Source: Polytrichum commune
Taxonomy: Eukaryota > Streptophyta > Polytrichopsida > Polytrichales > Polytrichaceae
NCBI GenBank assembly: GCA_950295325.1
Contig: OX485807.1
Location: 26,507,666 to 26,571,665, forward strand
DNA length: 64,000 bases
Direction of reading: 5' to 3'
In this document: in pieces, positions 29,118-42,180 of the stretch
Layout of the letters: the number at the start of each line of letters is the position of its first letter
Numbering within the stretch: the first letter of the stretch is position 1
The notes under the pieces: generated by a model
Told to the model about the DNA's origin: nothing
Seen by the model: only the letters and a program-made list of their open reading frames with translations
The model's database searches: none
Translations under genes and position numbers: made by a program

Positions 29118-31091
29118 CATATTTGCATCTCATCTAAATCTTAAATCTTGCTAAACTACCAGCCTGGCAGGGATTTACAGGTTCATGATTGCTGGATTCT
29201 TTTGTTCAGTTCCATTCACAGAACATTCTGTAGCCCTTCTGCAAGCTTCTGTGTTTCTTACCGAGAGAATGTGGTCTTGCCATCATAGTGCTTCACCTCC
29301 CCCAGTGAGACCACGCCTCCTGCTGCCATGACTGCTATGCAGATTGTTACTGTGAAACTCCAACAAAAAGATTCTCAAATCGTTGAAGTTGAAGTTGAAG
29401 GAGAGCGGGAAGCAGGGCCACATGAGGTGCCTACCTGTTCTTATGGGGTCCATCACGCACACCAGCCGGTCTCCGGCTACCTGGGCCCGTTTCTACTTTC
29501 AGCCTCACATTGTTCATGGATGGATCGAACTTGGAATGTCCCAGCATAACCTAGGCAGATACCCAGGCCCACCGACCGGCGACAAGAGGCTGAATAATGT
29601 TATGGACAACATTGTTTTTAACCAGACCTATGCGAACTATTCTCGGCGGCTTAACTTCCCCAAACCCCAAAGCTTATCGATGTCAAGCTCATGCGGAATC
29701 TCTTCAAATCATGGCTTGGACTCAGATAAGATGGGTATTCTAAAGGACTCATGAATTTGAAGATATGGGAGAGTGTCAATTTAATGTACACAATTGAGTT
29801 GATGATTGGTCTACTCATGTCCAAATTTATTGGTTGTATTATAAAATCAATGATCGAGCATTGCTAGCATTCCACTTAACCTAATTGGATGATCATTGTT
29901 GGTCAATGGATCGATTTCCATGTAAGCCTGTAGAAGTGATCAACCTCATGTGCAATTCACAGTTCACAATGAACGTCCAATTTCTGTCTGTAGAAGATGC
30001 TGAGAGCTCACAAGTGCCCAAGGAATACGAAGCATACAAGTTGCATCAATGTGAAAGAAAACAAAATAAAATACAATTGAAACAAACATGGCACTTTAGT
30101 CCTGGTTTGCAAATTGATGGATCTGAATCACACACGCTCTTCCACTGTTTCATTATTTTTGTCATCTCAGAGTACACAGAAAACCAAGTCTAGCATTAAA
30201 AAACTATTTTCTTAAATCCATGGTACAATGGAGCTGAGTTGGGGACCCTCCAGATCCAGTCCGAGGCTAAATGTTTACACAGAGGTGATCATGAATGACT
30301 CATCAGGACTTCTGGTGTTTGCATCAAACTTCCCAGACTAAGGGGTCAGATTATATGTAACTCTAACTAAAGATTTCAATCATCACTATGATGAAAGTCT
30401 AGCATTGATTTTCATCAATCTCTACTCATAATCGACAGAGTAAATGCAGGTATTTTGCATTGGTGACAAAAGTCTCAAGTAACCAATTCACTTATACTAA
30501 GGACTAAGGCTCATGGATTTCGAACAGGTGACCAGATGAGAAAACCATCAATTCAGGATTATCCAATCTAATCTCTCATAGTTTTGCTTGGGTTCAGAAA
30601 TATTGAGTACCCAAAGTTGCAGGATGGTGGAGGAAGTCATAACTCAGATTCGGATTCCGTTGACTTGAGTAACTCCCATCATTTTCAGCACACTGGAGCT
30701 GTGTTTACAGTTTACACTTCCAACCCCTGCAATGTAGACGGTTGAATCACCAGTTGAAGACAGCCTGACTGGTACCATGTAACCACTGCAAAGCTCGAAT
30801 GGTTGTCAAATGATCTCCAGTTTATGCTTCAAGTTCATGTGGAATGTTCCAACCCGCATCTTCAACATAGGAAACCCACAATTAGGGCTCCTAATTGCAG
30901 CTTGTAAATTTGACACAGAACACAAAGATACCCTGACTCCCTATGATGCTGCTCTTTATAAAATACAAAGCAAAGCCCTCTTCCAATTGGAACCCCTTTG
31001 GCTGTCTACAATTAAATGTGGGTAACTTGGAAACTATCCTTCCTACCACAATCAAATGAAGAGGCAATGAAGTGGAGAGGTAACTACTAGA
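29118..31091. other. No confidently recognised gene
   Basis: A 123-codon open stretch at 29383-29754 (+) has protein-like composition but no family I recognise and no obvious start context. The remainder is AT-rich. It includes the presumed 3' untranslated region and terminator of the RCC1 gene that ends at 31092. Confidence 0.35.
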
Positions 31092-34000
31092 CTATCTGCG
31101 GCGCTGCGAAAGCATCCTAAATTCCGCAATTGATGCAGCTATGGCAGCAGGTGGAAGCATCTCCCCTCGGTCAGACATTATCCCTGACATTCGCATGGCA
31201 AACTCCCTGGGTCCATCAATAGAAGGTGTACTAGGTAGTGAGAATGGTTCGCGCATAGGGGGGGGTTCCTGGAATGAAGATGAGGATAGCGTCGACATGC
31301 ATCGCCGACACCAATCTTCCATCTTCCTTTGAAACAACATATCTTTCAGCCGATTCCGCATGCCCTTGTAGAAATGATCCAGCTGAACCTGCACACTCAA
31401 AGAAAGCCACCTTGGTCAAGCAAGGACCACACCGATTGCACAACTACTTGCTGCTGATGAAATTACAAATCTCCACTAAACTTAACCCTAAACCCCAAAC
31501 CCTTTGTCATGAGGTTCAGATCTTCGGTATAAGATGGAGGTACATAGATTCCACTGCTATTATGTTTCAAAGCCTCCGGAGTTTGAAGAAATTCCTGGGG
31601 TCACAGATCCATCTGTAAGGGAGGAGTGGGATGCATTTCTTCATCTTCGTTACGTGCTGTTGATGTCACAATTGACATGGAATCTATCTATACATACTCT
31701 CTCAATACTTCATCAACATTTATAAACAAAACAGAGATGACAATCGCTTCAGTATCTCTAAATTCTGACATAATAAAGAAGTTCATCAAACCAATAAGCA
31801 ACCCACCAGCTCCTCGTCTGGTGCCATTTCAATCCGGCGATGCAAATCCTCAAGAGGTGTATTACTCTTTGCAGGTAGTCCATTGCTGTAACCATGCTCT
31901 GAGCTCGGCGCACCACCTCCTAATTCACCATAGATGGACTCTTGTGACTGGTTATACGAGAAAGTCTCCAGTCCTCCAAATATTGCAGAATGCAAGCTCT
32001 CTGCATACCGCCGGCAGTCAGCCAACTCAGCTTTCAAGGTGTTCATATCTCCCGATTGCATTGCCCCAAAAGTGTCGTAGCACTGGGCCAACTCTACTTT
32101 CGAGGCATGGACATCTTCTGATTGCATTGGCCCTGAATTGTCGTAACTTGCACTCTTGCTCATGCTTGTGCTTGCTGTGTCCATTCCTGCCACCAACACC
32201 CTGTTGGTTATATGACCATTTTGTGGACTGTTCAGAATCGATGCACAAAACTAGTCATCAGAAGCAAACTATTTGACATGTACACAAAAAGAGTTACTCA
32301 AAACTAATGCTTGTGTTTGTTAAAATGCTTCACAAGGGTGCCTGGACTACACCACAACTAGACGACTCATACCATCACAGAACCCCAACATCGAAGGATG
32401 CAGGTGTTATTTGGTTACTTCTCTTAATCATACAACTATATTTGATTGGTGTGTGATTTGGTGAAAATCAAAGAAGAAACACAATAAAAACACATGTTCA
32501 AAAAAGATTAGACTACATCTTCAGAATTTATAAAATATTCCACACTCAATAGTGAACGCAATTGATTCAGTTAAGGAATCCACAAACATGCACTTCCGAT
32601 AACCATAAGTATATCAGGGGAGGTCCAATTTGCAATCCAATTTTTGCTAAAGCTTCATGGTATCAATGTTCAAAGAACACTTACACATGATGGTACAAGG
32701 TAGACCATAAAATAAGAGCCAATCCATCCAAAGCTTAGAATTACATACTCGACACAGAGCAATCAAAAGGAAGCAGTCAAAACTACAACAAAACAAAAAA
32801 CATATCACACATGCGGCAATCTCCAACTGGTGGCAAGCCATTTGACCAGGGGTCAACAATCCACAAAGTCTCTGCATGGAAGAAGCCACCTTCCACAATA
32901 TGATCCCCACTGATGAGACTTCATCATCACTTCCCATTGAAAGTGGATATATCCTCACTTTTGATGAGTTTCTGATACTCATCTCCAGAGGTAAATGGGA
33001 ACTGAGAGCTTCATCAACAATACTTCAAAACTTCAAAGAGCGCACACACACATAAGCCTTGATGCATCACAGTTTATTTTCTTTTGTCAGTACCCATTAA
33101 AATTTATTTATTAAAAACCAATCAAAACCAAAAAAAACCAATTATAACTTTTTTAATCAAAAATCAAAAATAAAAATATTTTAAAAAGCCTCATCATACC
33201 AGTTTCTCTTCGGAACAATCTTGAGTCTTCGGAGTCTCGTTGCATCATCGGAGGCCGGAAATCGTCTCCCCTCCTAGATGGCTTGGTGAAATCAAAAGGT
33301 TTCCTAGAACTGGATTCACTTCTAGGTGGCCTGCTGCTATCCTCCAAATCTCGAAGGTAAGGCCTAACATCATCCCCCCTACCCTTAGACCCCGCTCGAC
33401 TGGACCCACGGCTTGACTTTCGCATCTCATACATTGTCTCCATGTCAGCTTGCTGATGCTGATGTTGCAAATTGTTGGCTCCGGTGGTAGAAGAAAAAGA
33501 AGAGCCAGGAGGCCATATGACACGACATGGAAACCAGCTATCGGAAGCATGTCCTAAGCCAAGAACACCACTCTGGCCATGGCCCCAAGCCCAGAGATCC
33601 CTCCCACCATTGGAAACCGTTACAGTGTGGGCAGCACCACATGCAATTCCCTTGGAACCCGTCACAGGGTGACACTTCGCAGAGGATTCACCAAAGACAC
33701 GCACAGGGATCAATGTGTCACCACTTCGGGAGCCAGGAGGTCCAATCCCCGGACATACCCCAAGGCCACCTTCCATGCCCCAAACCCACACATCACCTGT
33801 CTCGGTAACAACTCCGGTGTGATAAAGGCCACACACAACTGTCCTGAGTCTCTCTCGAACAGGTAAACCTTCCACCGGAGCTGGAGTGACCAAATTGACA
33901 GTACTGCCTTGACCAAGTTGGCCATTCTCACCTTGCCCAAAAGTCCAGCAAATGGAAATTCTTGCATCAAGACCTGAACTTTCCTTCCTCCCCGTAGTGG

Positions 34001-37000
34001 TTGCAATCCTGCTTCCCCAACCTCCCAGACTTGACAAGGAAGATTGTGACGAGCTTCGTGACCCAAGCTTTGGGGATTCATGATATGGGATGTACCCATT
34101 GCTATTACTATTGTTCTGCCCAGGATAAGGGTAACCTGGATAGCCCCCTTGCCTCGGACGCATCTTTGGTGATGACATAGCTTCAATGTACTGCTCTGGT
34201 GTTGGACGTCCTCGCTGTGTTGGAGATCCCATAAGCTTCGGATTACTGATACCCATCATCATTGGTTTCGGAGATCCCATCATCATTGGTTTTGGAGATC
34301 CCATCATTTGAGCCATCAGCTGTGGGGAAGGTTGCATTTTCCTCTGCATTGGTGATTGGGCGGGCTCCAACACCAGGTCGGATGGCTCGTCGTCTTTTGA
34401 AGTAACAATAGCACTGTGAAAGGCTCCACAAGCAAAGTCTATGATGGTGCCTACATGTGATCCAATAAGGGAGGAAATGAGGGTTGGGACGGCTCGTGGC
34501 TCCAGATCTCCCAGACCAAGCTGGCCAGAAGAATTGCTGCCCCAGGCATAGCACTCGGATGAGTTTCGGCCCTCTACAAGAGCCAGGATGTGCTCATTCC
34601 CGCAGGCCACTCGGGTAACTTTGAAAGCTAGAAATGAAAGCACTCGCTCTGGTTTCTCGATGTTGGTGATGGAGAAGGTGCCTTTGTTGTAGGACCTGGA
34701 TTCTGGATCTTGCAATTCGGCTGATGGTGGAGGGACTGCTCCCCATAGCCACAGACCGCCTTCTTGGTCCACCGCACATGATATCATTCCTCCTGCTTCC
34801 ACCAGCATTATCTAAACATGTGCCGGGACATGCAGTGGGGAACAGCTTGTGAGAATCCGACGGCACTTCGACTGACAATCAACATGACACATTCAGGTAC
34901 AAACATTTTGCTCTATGTCTTGTTCCATTCACAATTACAATGCAAAGTTCTTTTTCCTCTCCATCCTAGCCTCAGCACAGATTTTCGAAATAAAACACAA
35001 GAAATGATTCCTCTCTCTTCCACCAGCATTTTCTAGACATGTGTCTGGTACATAAAGTAGGGAACGGCTTGTGGGAATCTGACAGCACTTCGATTGACAA
35101 TCATTAACACGACAGTATCAGGAACAGGGTATTTGCTCTAGGACTTGTTCCTCCATGCCAAAGTCCTTCCATTCACAATTGTGCAAAAATAATTCTCTCA
35201 ATCCTATTCTCAGCACAGAATTTCAAAGGAGGGAGAGAGAGCAAAAGGAGGGGGGGGGGGGGTGTACCTTAGGATGCTTGTCATCACCATCCCGGCCAGC
35301 CTGACTCCAGAACTTCCCACCCTTTCGACCATCGTCTTGGACGGAGGTCTTGACAGAGGAAAACTTAATAGGTGCAGGAAATGATGCTGACTTTTCGCGA
35401 CCCAGCTGACCGTCCATGTTTCAATTAAGAAAAAAACACTTGGGACAGGTTTGAATCACATTAGAACTTGTTCATTAATTTGTACCGAGTATAACATACT
35501 ATCTTTGACCCAAAAACCCATGAAAAATCCTAAAATTCATCTCTATTTGAAAGTAAATCAACAACAACACAAGTGCACGTGCCACTATCAACAAACCCAG
35601 CTACAATCAAATCGATATGGAGACTTCGAAATAAAATAGCGGAGCTGGATACAGGCATTGTATCCCCACGACCACACCGTCCCATCACCTAATAAAATCC
35701 AACACAACATCGCATCAGAAAATGTCGAAATTACACAACCACTCCTACAGAGAACTGCAAAATGCTTCCTTTGCATAATTTTGAGCAACTAAAACACCCT
35801 CTCAAGATGTTTAAGCAATTGAGTAATCCTCTAACTCAAACATGACTTCTGGTTGTGGTTGGTTGTTTTGCATACTACACCTTCCATGTTCGGTAAGTTT
35901 TCAGTGCATCTTGGAGGTAGTGTGGAAGTTTGAATAAGGAAAATTCTATATCAGTTCATTGGCATGACAAGAGGTGCTACAATGAGTTTGACCCTCAATG
36001 AGCCAAAATAGGTTGCTCTTCATTCACATTCAAACACTAACCCCGAGGGTACACCATCACAGATGGAAAGCAAATTATTGATATTGTATGCAAACAACCA
36101 ATCAAAGGGGAGAACTCAAGGATAACTCTAATGGCTAGTGTTGTATTTTTATTTTCATATTGCACCTGCTAAAGCCAGGCTGTGATATGATCCGGCTGCA
36201 GCTTGCACGATTTTCAAGCGCTGGGCAGCACCATCCCTGTCTCGCAGTAGTGGCCCGGAACGACCGTCATCTCGGTTGGAGACATCGGAGTAGGAGCTTT
36301 GGGAGTCATCATCTTCATCCCCACAGGCTCCTATCTCCACAATGCTTGGAACATGCTCATCCTGCGAAACGCCAATACCAAGGCGCCCGAACAGCCCTCG
36401 CCCCCAGGTGTACAGGCTGCCGCTGGCTGTATTGACAAAAAAATAAAAAAATCTGCCCAATTAGACAGAGGTCCCCGCAAATGGCAACCACCTTGAAATT
36501 ACTAAGAACTAACACTTCTGCGAGGTATAAGCTGTGTATATAAACCACAAACACTAATGGGGTTGCCAAACTTAACTCGACCTCAAGCTCAAAAAGAATT
36601 TGAGCCCTTACATGTGCCTCCCTTAAAAAATGGAGCTTTCTCTCAAGTTCGTCCCCGCTCTTTTTGGAAGAATTTTCAAGTTCCAGCCCGAACTTGAACT
36701 TGTAGTCATGTCAAGTCCGATGACTGCAAGGTCAAGTTTGGGCTTGAACTTGATGGCAATCACTCCAAAATAAGAAGGAACCAATCTCCAAACGCTTTTA
36801 CGTTGGCCCGCCAAATTTGCAAGCTTGAGCTTGAGTTTGAGGTCTGTGTAGAGCTCAAGCCAAGTTTGGTGGGCCAAGGGAAAAGAATATGAGCCTTCAT
36901 GTGTGCCTCAGGTGGCGGAGCTTGGTTCCTTCTCATTTTGAAACGATTTTCATCAAGTTCAAGTTCCGGCTTGAACTTGACAATTGATCCAAAATAAGCG

Positions 37001-38353
37001 GGGACCAACCTTGAGCCAAAGGTCCAGCCTCTTAGGAGGCACATGTAAGGGCTAAAGTCTTGTAGCTTGGCCCACCAAGCTTGCAAGCATGAGCTTGAGC
37101 TCAACTTGTGCGAGGCAACCCCGTGGCTGGCCCTTCCGTCACCGAATTTCGATTCCAGAGACGCCACGTGAAGACGTTTAAGCGGGAATCGGGTTACACC
37201 AAGATTTTATTTGAGTTTCACTGATTTCTCAATCAACCCCACTATACGAAAACCAATTCCTTGCGGTCCACCGAAACCTTCCAGGAGAACAATCAGCTGG
37301 GTTTGACAGGAGCAACTCGGTTAGCAAAACATAACCGAAGAAGGTGAGACCACTTCAATCTCTCCCACGCAACCCATCAGAAATGTGTCATCAGTTACTC
37401 CTCGGGTGAAGATTATTAGTGATAGATAAGGGAAACTAAAGGGCCCCAGCCTGCCTGCCTTTGAGAGTGTACTACTCTTCCGTAGTCAGAGAGAATGATT
37501 CGCATTAAATATCCGCAACAGTGTTGATTCCAGAACACTGGCTTTAAAATAATGAGCAGTTAATAATTTCTTCACGGCTTGAAAAGGGACTTGCAGTAAT
37601 GATGTAAGACAAGTGATTCCAATCTCTCATATTGTCATCGTTCCTGTGTAAAGGGCCTTCCTATGTGACCCTAACCAAATATGGTCCATGCCATTTCGGC
37701 GGAGTAGTAGTGCAACCATTTCCCATGCATCCCCAGTTCTGATGCCATTCGCTTGAAAATCCTGCGAAACGCATTCACGAAGCTCCGGAGCTCCTATAAT
37801 AACAGCCTCTCCCATTCAGATTTATTTTGCACATTCCCAGCTGCTCCCATCCTGTGCGTGAAAGTTTCAGAGCCCACCTAAAACCTCTTCTCGCTCAAGC
37901 TCACTCCATCTCACCGCTGGTGAATTTCGGCTCCTTTGCAAAGCTTTTGGAAGGAAAGAAAAAAAGAAAGAAAAAAACCAGGAAGTAGCGAATCTCTGTT
38001 GCAAAGAGTACCCGTGGATTTCACAATGTTTTCGGAACACTGAGATGTGCACGAGTCCACCACATATGGTTAAATGAAGATCTACTGGATGCCATGACAT
38101 GACACGACGAGTCTCTAACTCGTGATCTCCCGGGGAAAAAACTCATTTCACAGAACATAAAATCCGGTCCCTATAAATAAATCCTCGGTTCGGAAATAGC
38201 ACCGAAAAAAGAAGCCCTTCACCAGTCTTCATGTAGCAACAACTTGCGAGACAGAATTGAAAGAGAAAAAAATGCGAGGGTACCTGTGAGAGCGAGAGTA
38301 TGAGCTTCTCCCGCAGCCACTTGCACCACCCGCAGATCCTCCCCATTCTCCAT
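31092..38353 (-). CDS. RCC1-repeat (beta-propeller) family protein
   Basis: Seven exons fit one 933-residue frame: 38353-38284, 36426-36166, 35688-35653, ~35413-35268, 34811-33200, 32186-31807, 31388-31092 (stop TAG). Five of six introns have GT-AG borders; the third is atypical. RCC1 blades are clear: VVQVAAGEAHTLALT / ASGSLYTWGRGLFGRLG; VQAAAGSYHSLALA / GDGTVWSWGYNA-GQLG; GGMISCAVDQEGGLWLWG; RVACGNEHILALVEG / CYAWGSNSSGQLGLGD; FGQGENGQLGQG; VVCGLYHTGVVTETGDVWVWG; IACGAAHTVTVS / LWAWGHGQSGVLGLG. A proline/methionine-rich loop (repeated SPKPMMMG) interrupts the propeller around residues 320-430. The last ~220 residues are Ser/Arg-rich, then helical and basic (QLDHFYKGMRNRLKDMLFQR). RCC1-family propellers serve as GTPase-exchange or protein-binding scaffolds; which one applies here is unknown. 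It looks like the only intact host gene in the window. Confidence 0.88.
32187..33199 (-). other. RCC1 gene intron 5
   Basis: The donor is CTG|GTATGA at 33200/33199. The acceptor is TGGCAG|GAATGG at 32187/32186; it is preferred over AACAG|GG just upstream because it alone keeps the frame. A 111-codon open stretch at 32647-32982 inside the intron has no recognisable domain. Confidence 0.6.
35412..35652 (-). other. RCC1 gene intron 3, candidate U12-type with unusual borders
   Basis: The blade motif WSWGYNA...GQLG must be joined across this interval. The donor side reads T|GTATCC (U12-like GTATCC). The acceptor side reads TTTTCTTAATT, a U12-branch-like sequence, then GAAACATGGAC before GGTCAGCTGGG. 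The only nearby AG (35406-35407) breaks the frame. AT-AC (exon from 35411) or GT-GG (exon from 35413) borders keep it and give GYNACGQLG or GYNAYGQLG. Confidence 0.4.
36559..37122. mobile_element. Foldback/MITE in RCC1 intron 1
   Basis: Long imperfect TIRs: GGGGTTGCC...CCTCAAGCTC on the left, GAGCTTGAGCTC...GGCAACCCC on the right, with GAGCCCTTACATGTGCCTCC and GGAGGCACATGTAAGGGCTA further in. The interior repeats AAGTTC/CTTGAACTTGA words. A related sequence lies at 41380-41710. No target duplication was seen. Confidence 0.6.
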
Positions 38354-38812
38354 CCCAGCCGTCCCCTCCCCAAAAACTAAAAACTAAAAAAAAACCCACC
38401 CCACACCGCTACCCTTCTCTTCTCTCTCACTCTCCCCCCTCCCCCCCCCCCCCCTCACCCACTCTCCCTCTCTTACCCTATCCTACTACCCTCGCCATCA
38501 CCATCGCCATCGCCTCCGCCCCCAACCACATCCACATCCACATCCAAGCCGCCACTCCCCATCACCCAACCCAACCCAACCCACTCTTCCCTACCGAAAC
38601 CTCCCACCTCGCAAAGAGAAGTGGATAGAAATGTATCGTCGACGCCGAGCTGGGTGGGTTGTGAAGAGAAAGTCGAAGCGGAGTTAACAGCAGGCTGCCA
38701 ATGTGCAGGCAAGGATTCAGGAAGAAAGTTAACTGAGGCCCAAGGGGCGGAGAGAAGAGAGGGCAGGGCCCTACCACAAACAGAGAGTCAGAGACACGGA
38801 CAGACAGCAGAC

Positions 38813-38854
<42 letters not shown>

Positions 38855-39109
38855 CAAGGGATCGAAGGAAGGGCGTTGTGGCCAAGTTGCCAGGCAAGCC
38901 GTGAATGCGGGGAGCGACGACGTCACGGCTTTCGAGGCTTGCCGCAATCTGCAAGCTCAATCGTAGCTCGCTCAATTAGCACCAGGTTAGATTCCTCTCA
39001 CTTAGCCCCGCCTACTTACCACACTCACTGTCATTATGACCTGCCTAAGGGCCTCCACACACACACACGAGACTGAGGGCCCGTGGCCATTACACTTCCA
39101 AGCACTCTC
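38354..39109 (-). promoter_or_regulatory. Upstream region of the RCC1 gene
   Basis: Directly upstream of the ATG, on the coding strand, lies a GA/GGT-rich tract (C/T-rich on +, poly-C at 38439-38454), then a (GA)n microsatellite at 38818-38853. This is plausible 5' untranslated region and promoter. I see no clear TATA box. An open + frame at 38621-39076 runs through the microsatellite and is not taken as a gene. Confidence 0.4.
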
Positions 39110-39536
39110 ACGGCCGCTTCACACCTAGAGGCCGGGCCAATTGCATGAAATTCCAGCCCCTTTTGGGTTGGAGGCCGGCCTCAACTACACATTAGAATAA
39201 GTTTATAATGGGGGCCAATTTTTCCATACGTAAAGGCCTTAGGGTCAAGAAGCTAGGCCGATTCAATAAATCTAGCATAGTTCAACGGATCTAGCATATT
39301 CTAGCATAGGGTCGTTCGTTTTTTCACATAATCCAATGGACATGATTCGTTAAAAATCATATTTTATTAAAGAAATTTTTTTTATTAAAACTTTATAGTG
39401 GTCCCGAGGTCAAGAATCGGCCTTCCATTTTGGGTGCATCCGATTCAACGAGCTCGGGCCGTGTCAGACTGTGCATTTTTTTTTTTTTAAATTCATACCA
39501 CCAAATCAGCCCAGCCTCTAGGTGTAAAGCAGCCGT
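39110..39536 (-). mobile_element. MITE, family B copy 2
   Basis: Inverted copy of 11918-12366. Termini ACGGCCGCTTCACACCTAGA and CTCTAGGTGTAAAGCAGCCG are inverted repeats. The body keeps GGCCGGCCTCAACTACACAT and CCATTTTGGGTGCATC. No coding capacity. Confidence 0.7.
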
Positions 39537-40094
39537 CATTGGTGGAAAAAACATAGCCAGTCCAAGTCCGCTCCTTCACACTACGCTCGAGGGACCAATG
39601 GAATATGTGAACGCAAGATGGACGTAGAATCTACATGGATTCCTACATGGCATCGAAATTCGAATGGATCATATTTCGTGGTCACTTGGACTGTTCCCAA
39701 GAACCACCTCTTGGAAGTAGGCCTAACACGAAACCGGGAGATCACGACACACCGAACGATCACAACCGTTGATTTATTCTATTTTATCATGTGTGAGGAA
39801 CCTGCATGAATAGAAATCCATTGAAATAGCATTTGGTTGAGGGCTTGGCCACATATGACTTCACACTACTCTTGAGGATGCGTGACCACACTACATGATT
39901 TTGGAAGTGTGTTGGGATGTCCTTTGGACACTTTCTTTTGGGCTCTCACAATTTCATGGTCATGGCTCTTGGCTCATGCGTGAAGTGGGTACTTTAGCTC
40001 TTGCCTCCCCAATCTGTGACCCAGTTCACTTGTAACACTGAGGTTTGCACATTATGCTGGCTGCCTGTCAGGGCATACAAATCACTTTGGAAAA
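39537..40094. other. No recognisable gene
   Basis: Unique-looking sequence between two repeats, with no bordered frame. Confidence 0.4.
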
Positions 40095-40545
40095 TGGTTC
40101 ACAAATGAATGAGGAGAACCGACCGCTAAACTACTTTGTCTAATTAGTGTGGGTCACCATTCGGGGTTACGTGTTGCTATAACTTTTTACCAACATTATC
40201 GTTTTTTACCAACTAAGTTATATGATATTCTTTGGTGTGCATACTAACTACTTATGTTATGTGGGTCAAAAATGATACTCTCAGTCAGATGTTATAGCAA
40301 CATGTAACACCTAATGGTTACCCACACTAGTTAGACAAAGTAGTGTAGTTACAGATGAACAGGTTGAGATTAAGACATAACCGATTGAAGTTTGAGACTT
40401 TAGGAAACTCGTCGATCATTATAGAGGAATCTATGGAATATATCCTAGATCAATAAAGGAAACCGGAAGATCACAACATGTAACCGGTTGGATTTGGAAA
40501 CACTAGGATATTGACTGATTATGTCCAAAAGTCTTCCCGGAAAGC
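40095..40545 (+). repeat. Composite repeat, family D copy 1
   Basis: The first part (40131-40343) is a palindromic MITE-like unit with ends CTACTTTGTCTAATTAGTG and CACTAGTTAGACAAAGTAG. The second part carries GGTTGAGATTAAG, AACCG(A/G)TTGAAGTT and CATGTAACCGGTTGGA. The whole is found inverted at 62690-63125. The second part alone recurs at 54149-54350. Confidence 0.65.
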
Positions 40546-42180
40546 GATGCTACATGAAGGACATATGAAGTGGTGCAATGTGTGTTTAGGTGAGAATTCA
40601 ATTTAGGGTCACTTCACACACGAGCCAAGGTTGTGACCATGTAATTGTGAGGGGCCTTCACTCTCACCCAAAGGATGTATCAATTGTTAAACTGACATGG
40701 TTTATTGGAATTTGCATCATGTCTAGCTCTTAAAGGTGGGCCTGATGCAAATGTTTAGCAAACCATGAAACATTATCCATAGTTTGTCATGTAGGAATCC
40801 ATGTAGACTTTTCATCCATGAAATTTCTTTGGGTCTTTAGGCCATCACTTTCTAATGTGAAGTGAACTTGAAGGATCTCAACCTTTGTTTGAGCAATTAG
40901 AGATTTAGAATGCAATGATTACATGTCTTCAATCTCGTGTGTGAATCAGGTCCAAGTGTCTAGTGGGCTTACAACATGGAACCCACATGTGGCATGCACT
41001 TACCCAACATAAAAAACTAAATTAATCAACTAATTGAATAATATAAAATTAAAAAAACATAAAAGAAAATTCATCACTAGGCTAGAGTGGTTTATGCTCT
41101 CAATTTCTTACGCTATGAAAATATGTTACCAAAGGCCACTCAAACTACACATGGCATTTTCTTATAGTTCTTTACAATATTTTGAAGGAATAGACAGACC
41201 TTCTACCCCATGACCGTCAAGGACAACCTAATAAATAACGCCCAATCTTGGCACTTATGTATCCAAGTATCCTCAAGATTATTCCTATGAGCAATGATTT
41301 CTCTAACACATCAATCGGTGTCAAAGTCCTTGAGAGTGCCAAGATGAGTGAACCCAATCTAACATGTCATAATCTACAAGAGAGCCAAGCATGCAAGTTT
41401 GGTGGGCCAACGGAAGAGAAATATACACCCTTGACACATGCCTAAGCAAAGATAGCTATGTCTCAAGGTTGGTCCTCATTTTCTTGGGGTGGTTTTGAAG
41501 TTGAAGCTCAAAAATGGACTTACAAAATTTCAAGGCCAATCTACAAGTTCCGAGTTCAAGCTTGAACTTCAAATCAAATCAAAACACGAGGAACCAAAAG
41601 CTCCACCATAGTTTGCCTCCCAACACACAACTTTGATTTAAAGCTCAAGATTGCAAGTTTGGTGGACCCAAGGAAAAAAAATTATGAGCCCTTACATGAA
41701 AGCCTATGGGTTTTCAGCCATGCTTTGGCTTGTCATGAATTCCCTTTGTTTAATATCATCACATCCATCAATACACCTCAATTTGAGCATGGCTACTTCA
41801 CACTTGCTCCAACCACCCTTTACGAAAAGTCTAACAAATGACTTCAACACATTGTATGCATGTATTTAAAAATAATTAGAGGTTGTTTTATGCTAAAATG
41901 GTCAAAAGTAACCCCACCTAAAATTTTCTTATTTATAAATCAATCAAATCATTCAAATAATTGTAATTATATTCTCTCTTTCTTTTTGTATGAGGTTTTG
42001 TGAGAGTAAGATTTTTGCAGAGAGAATCTTTACTTGGTCTAATCAAGACATCTAGTCTAGAATCAATCTTACAACTATCAACTTGATTAAATATTGCATA
42101 CATTTATGTATTGGTTGTGTTCATTGGTGAAACAATCAAAGGTTTTGGTTGTTTGAATAGTTACTTGACAATAACGAGGC
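40546..42180. other. No recognisable gene; contains an intron-1-repeat relative
   Basis: 41380-41710 shares GCAAGTTTGGTGG, CAAGTTC-rich and GAGCCCTTACATG words with the foldback element at 36559-37122. The rest is AT-rich with no domain. Confidence 0.4.

Noticed and set aside
31626-32276. 216-codon + frame opposite the last RCC1 exons
   Set aside because: It is antisense to exon 6, whose minus-strand frame, splice borders and phase fit the gene model; the + frame has no domain.
38621-39076. 151-codon + frame upstream of the RCC1 gene
   Set aside because: It is driven by the (GA)n microsatellite (ERERERERER) and runs antisense to the RCC1 5' region, with no domain.
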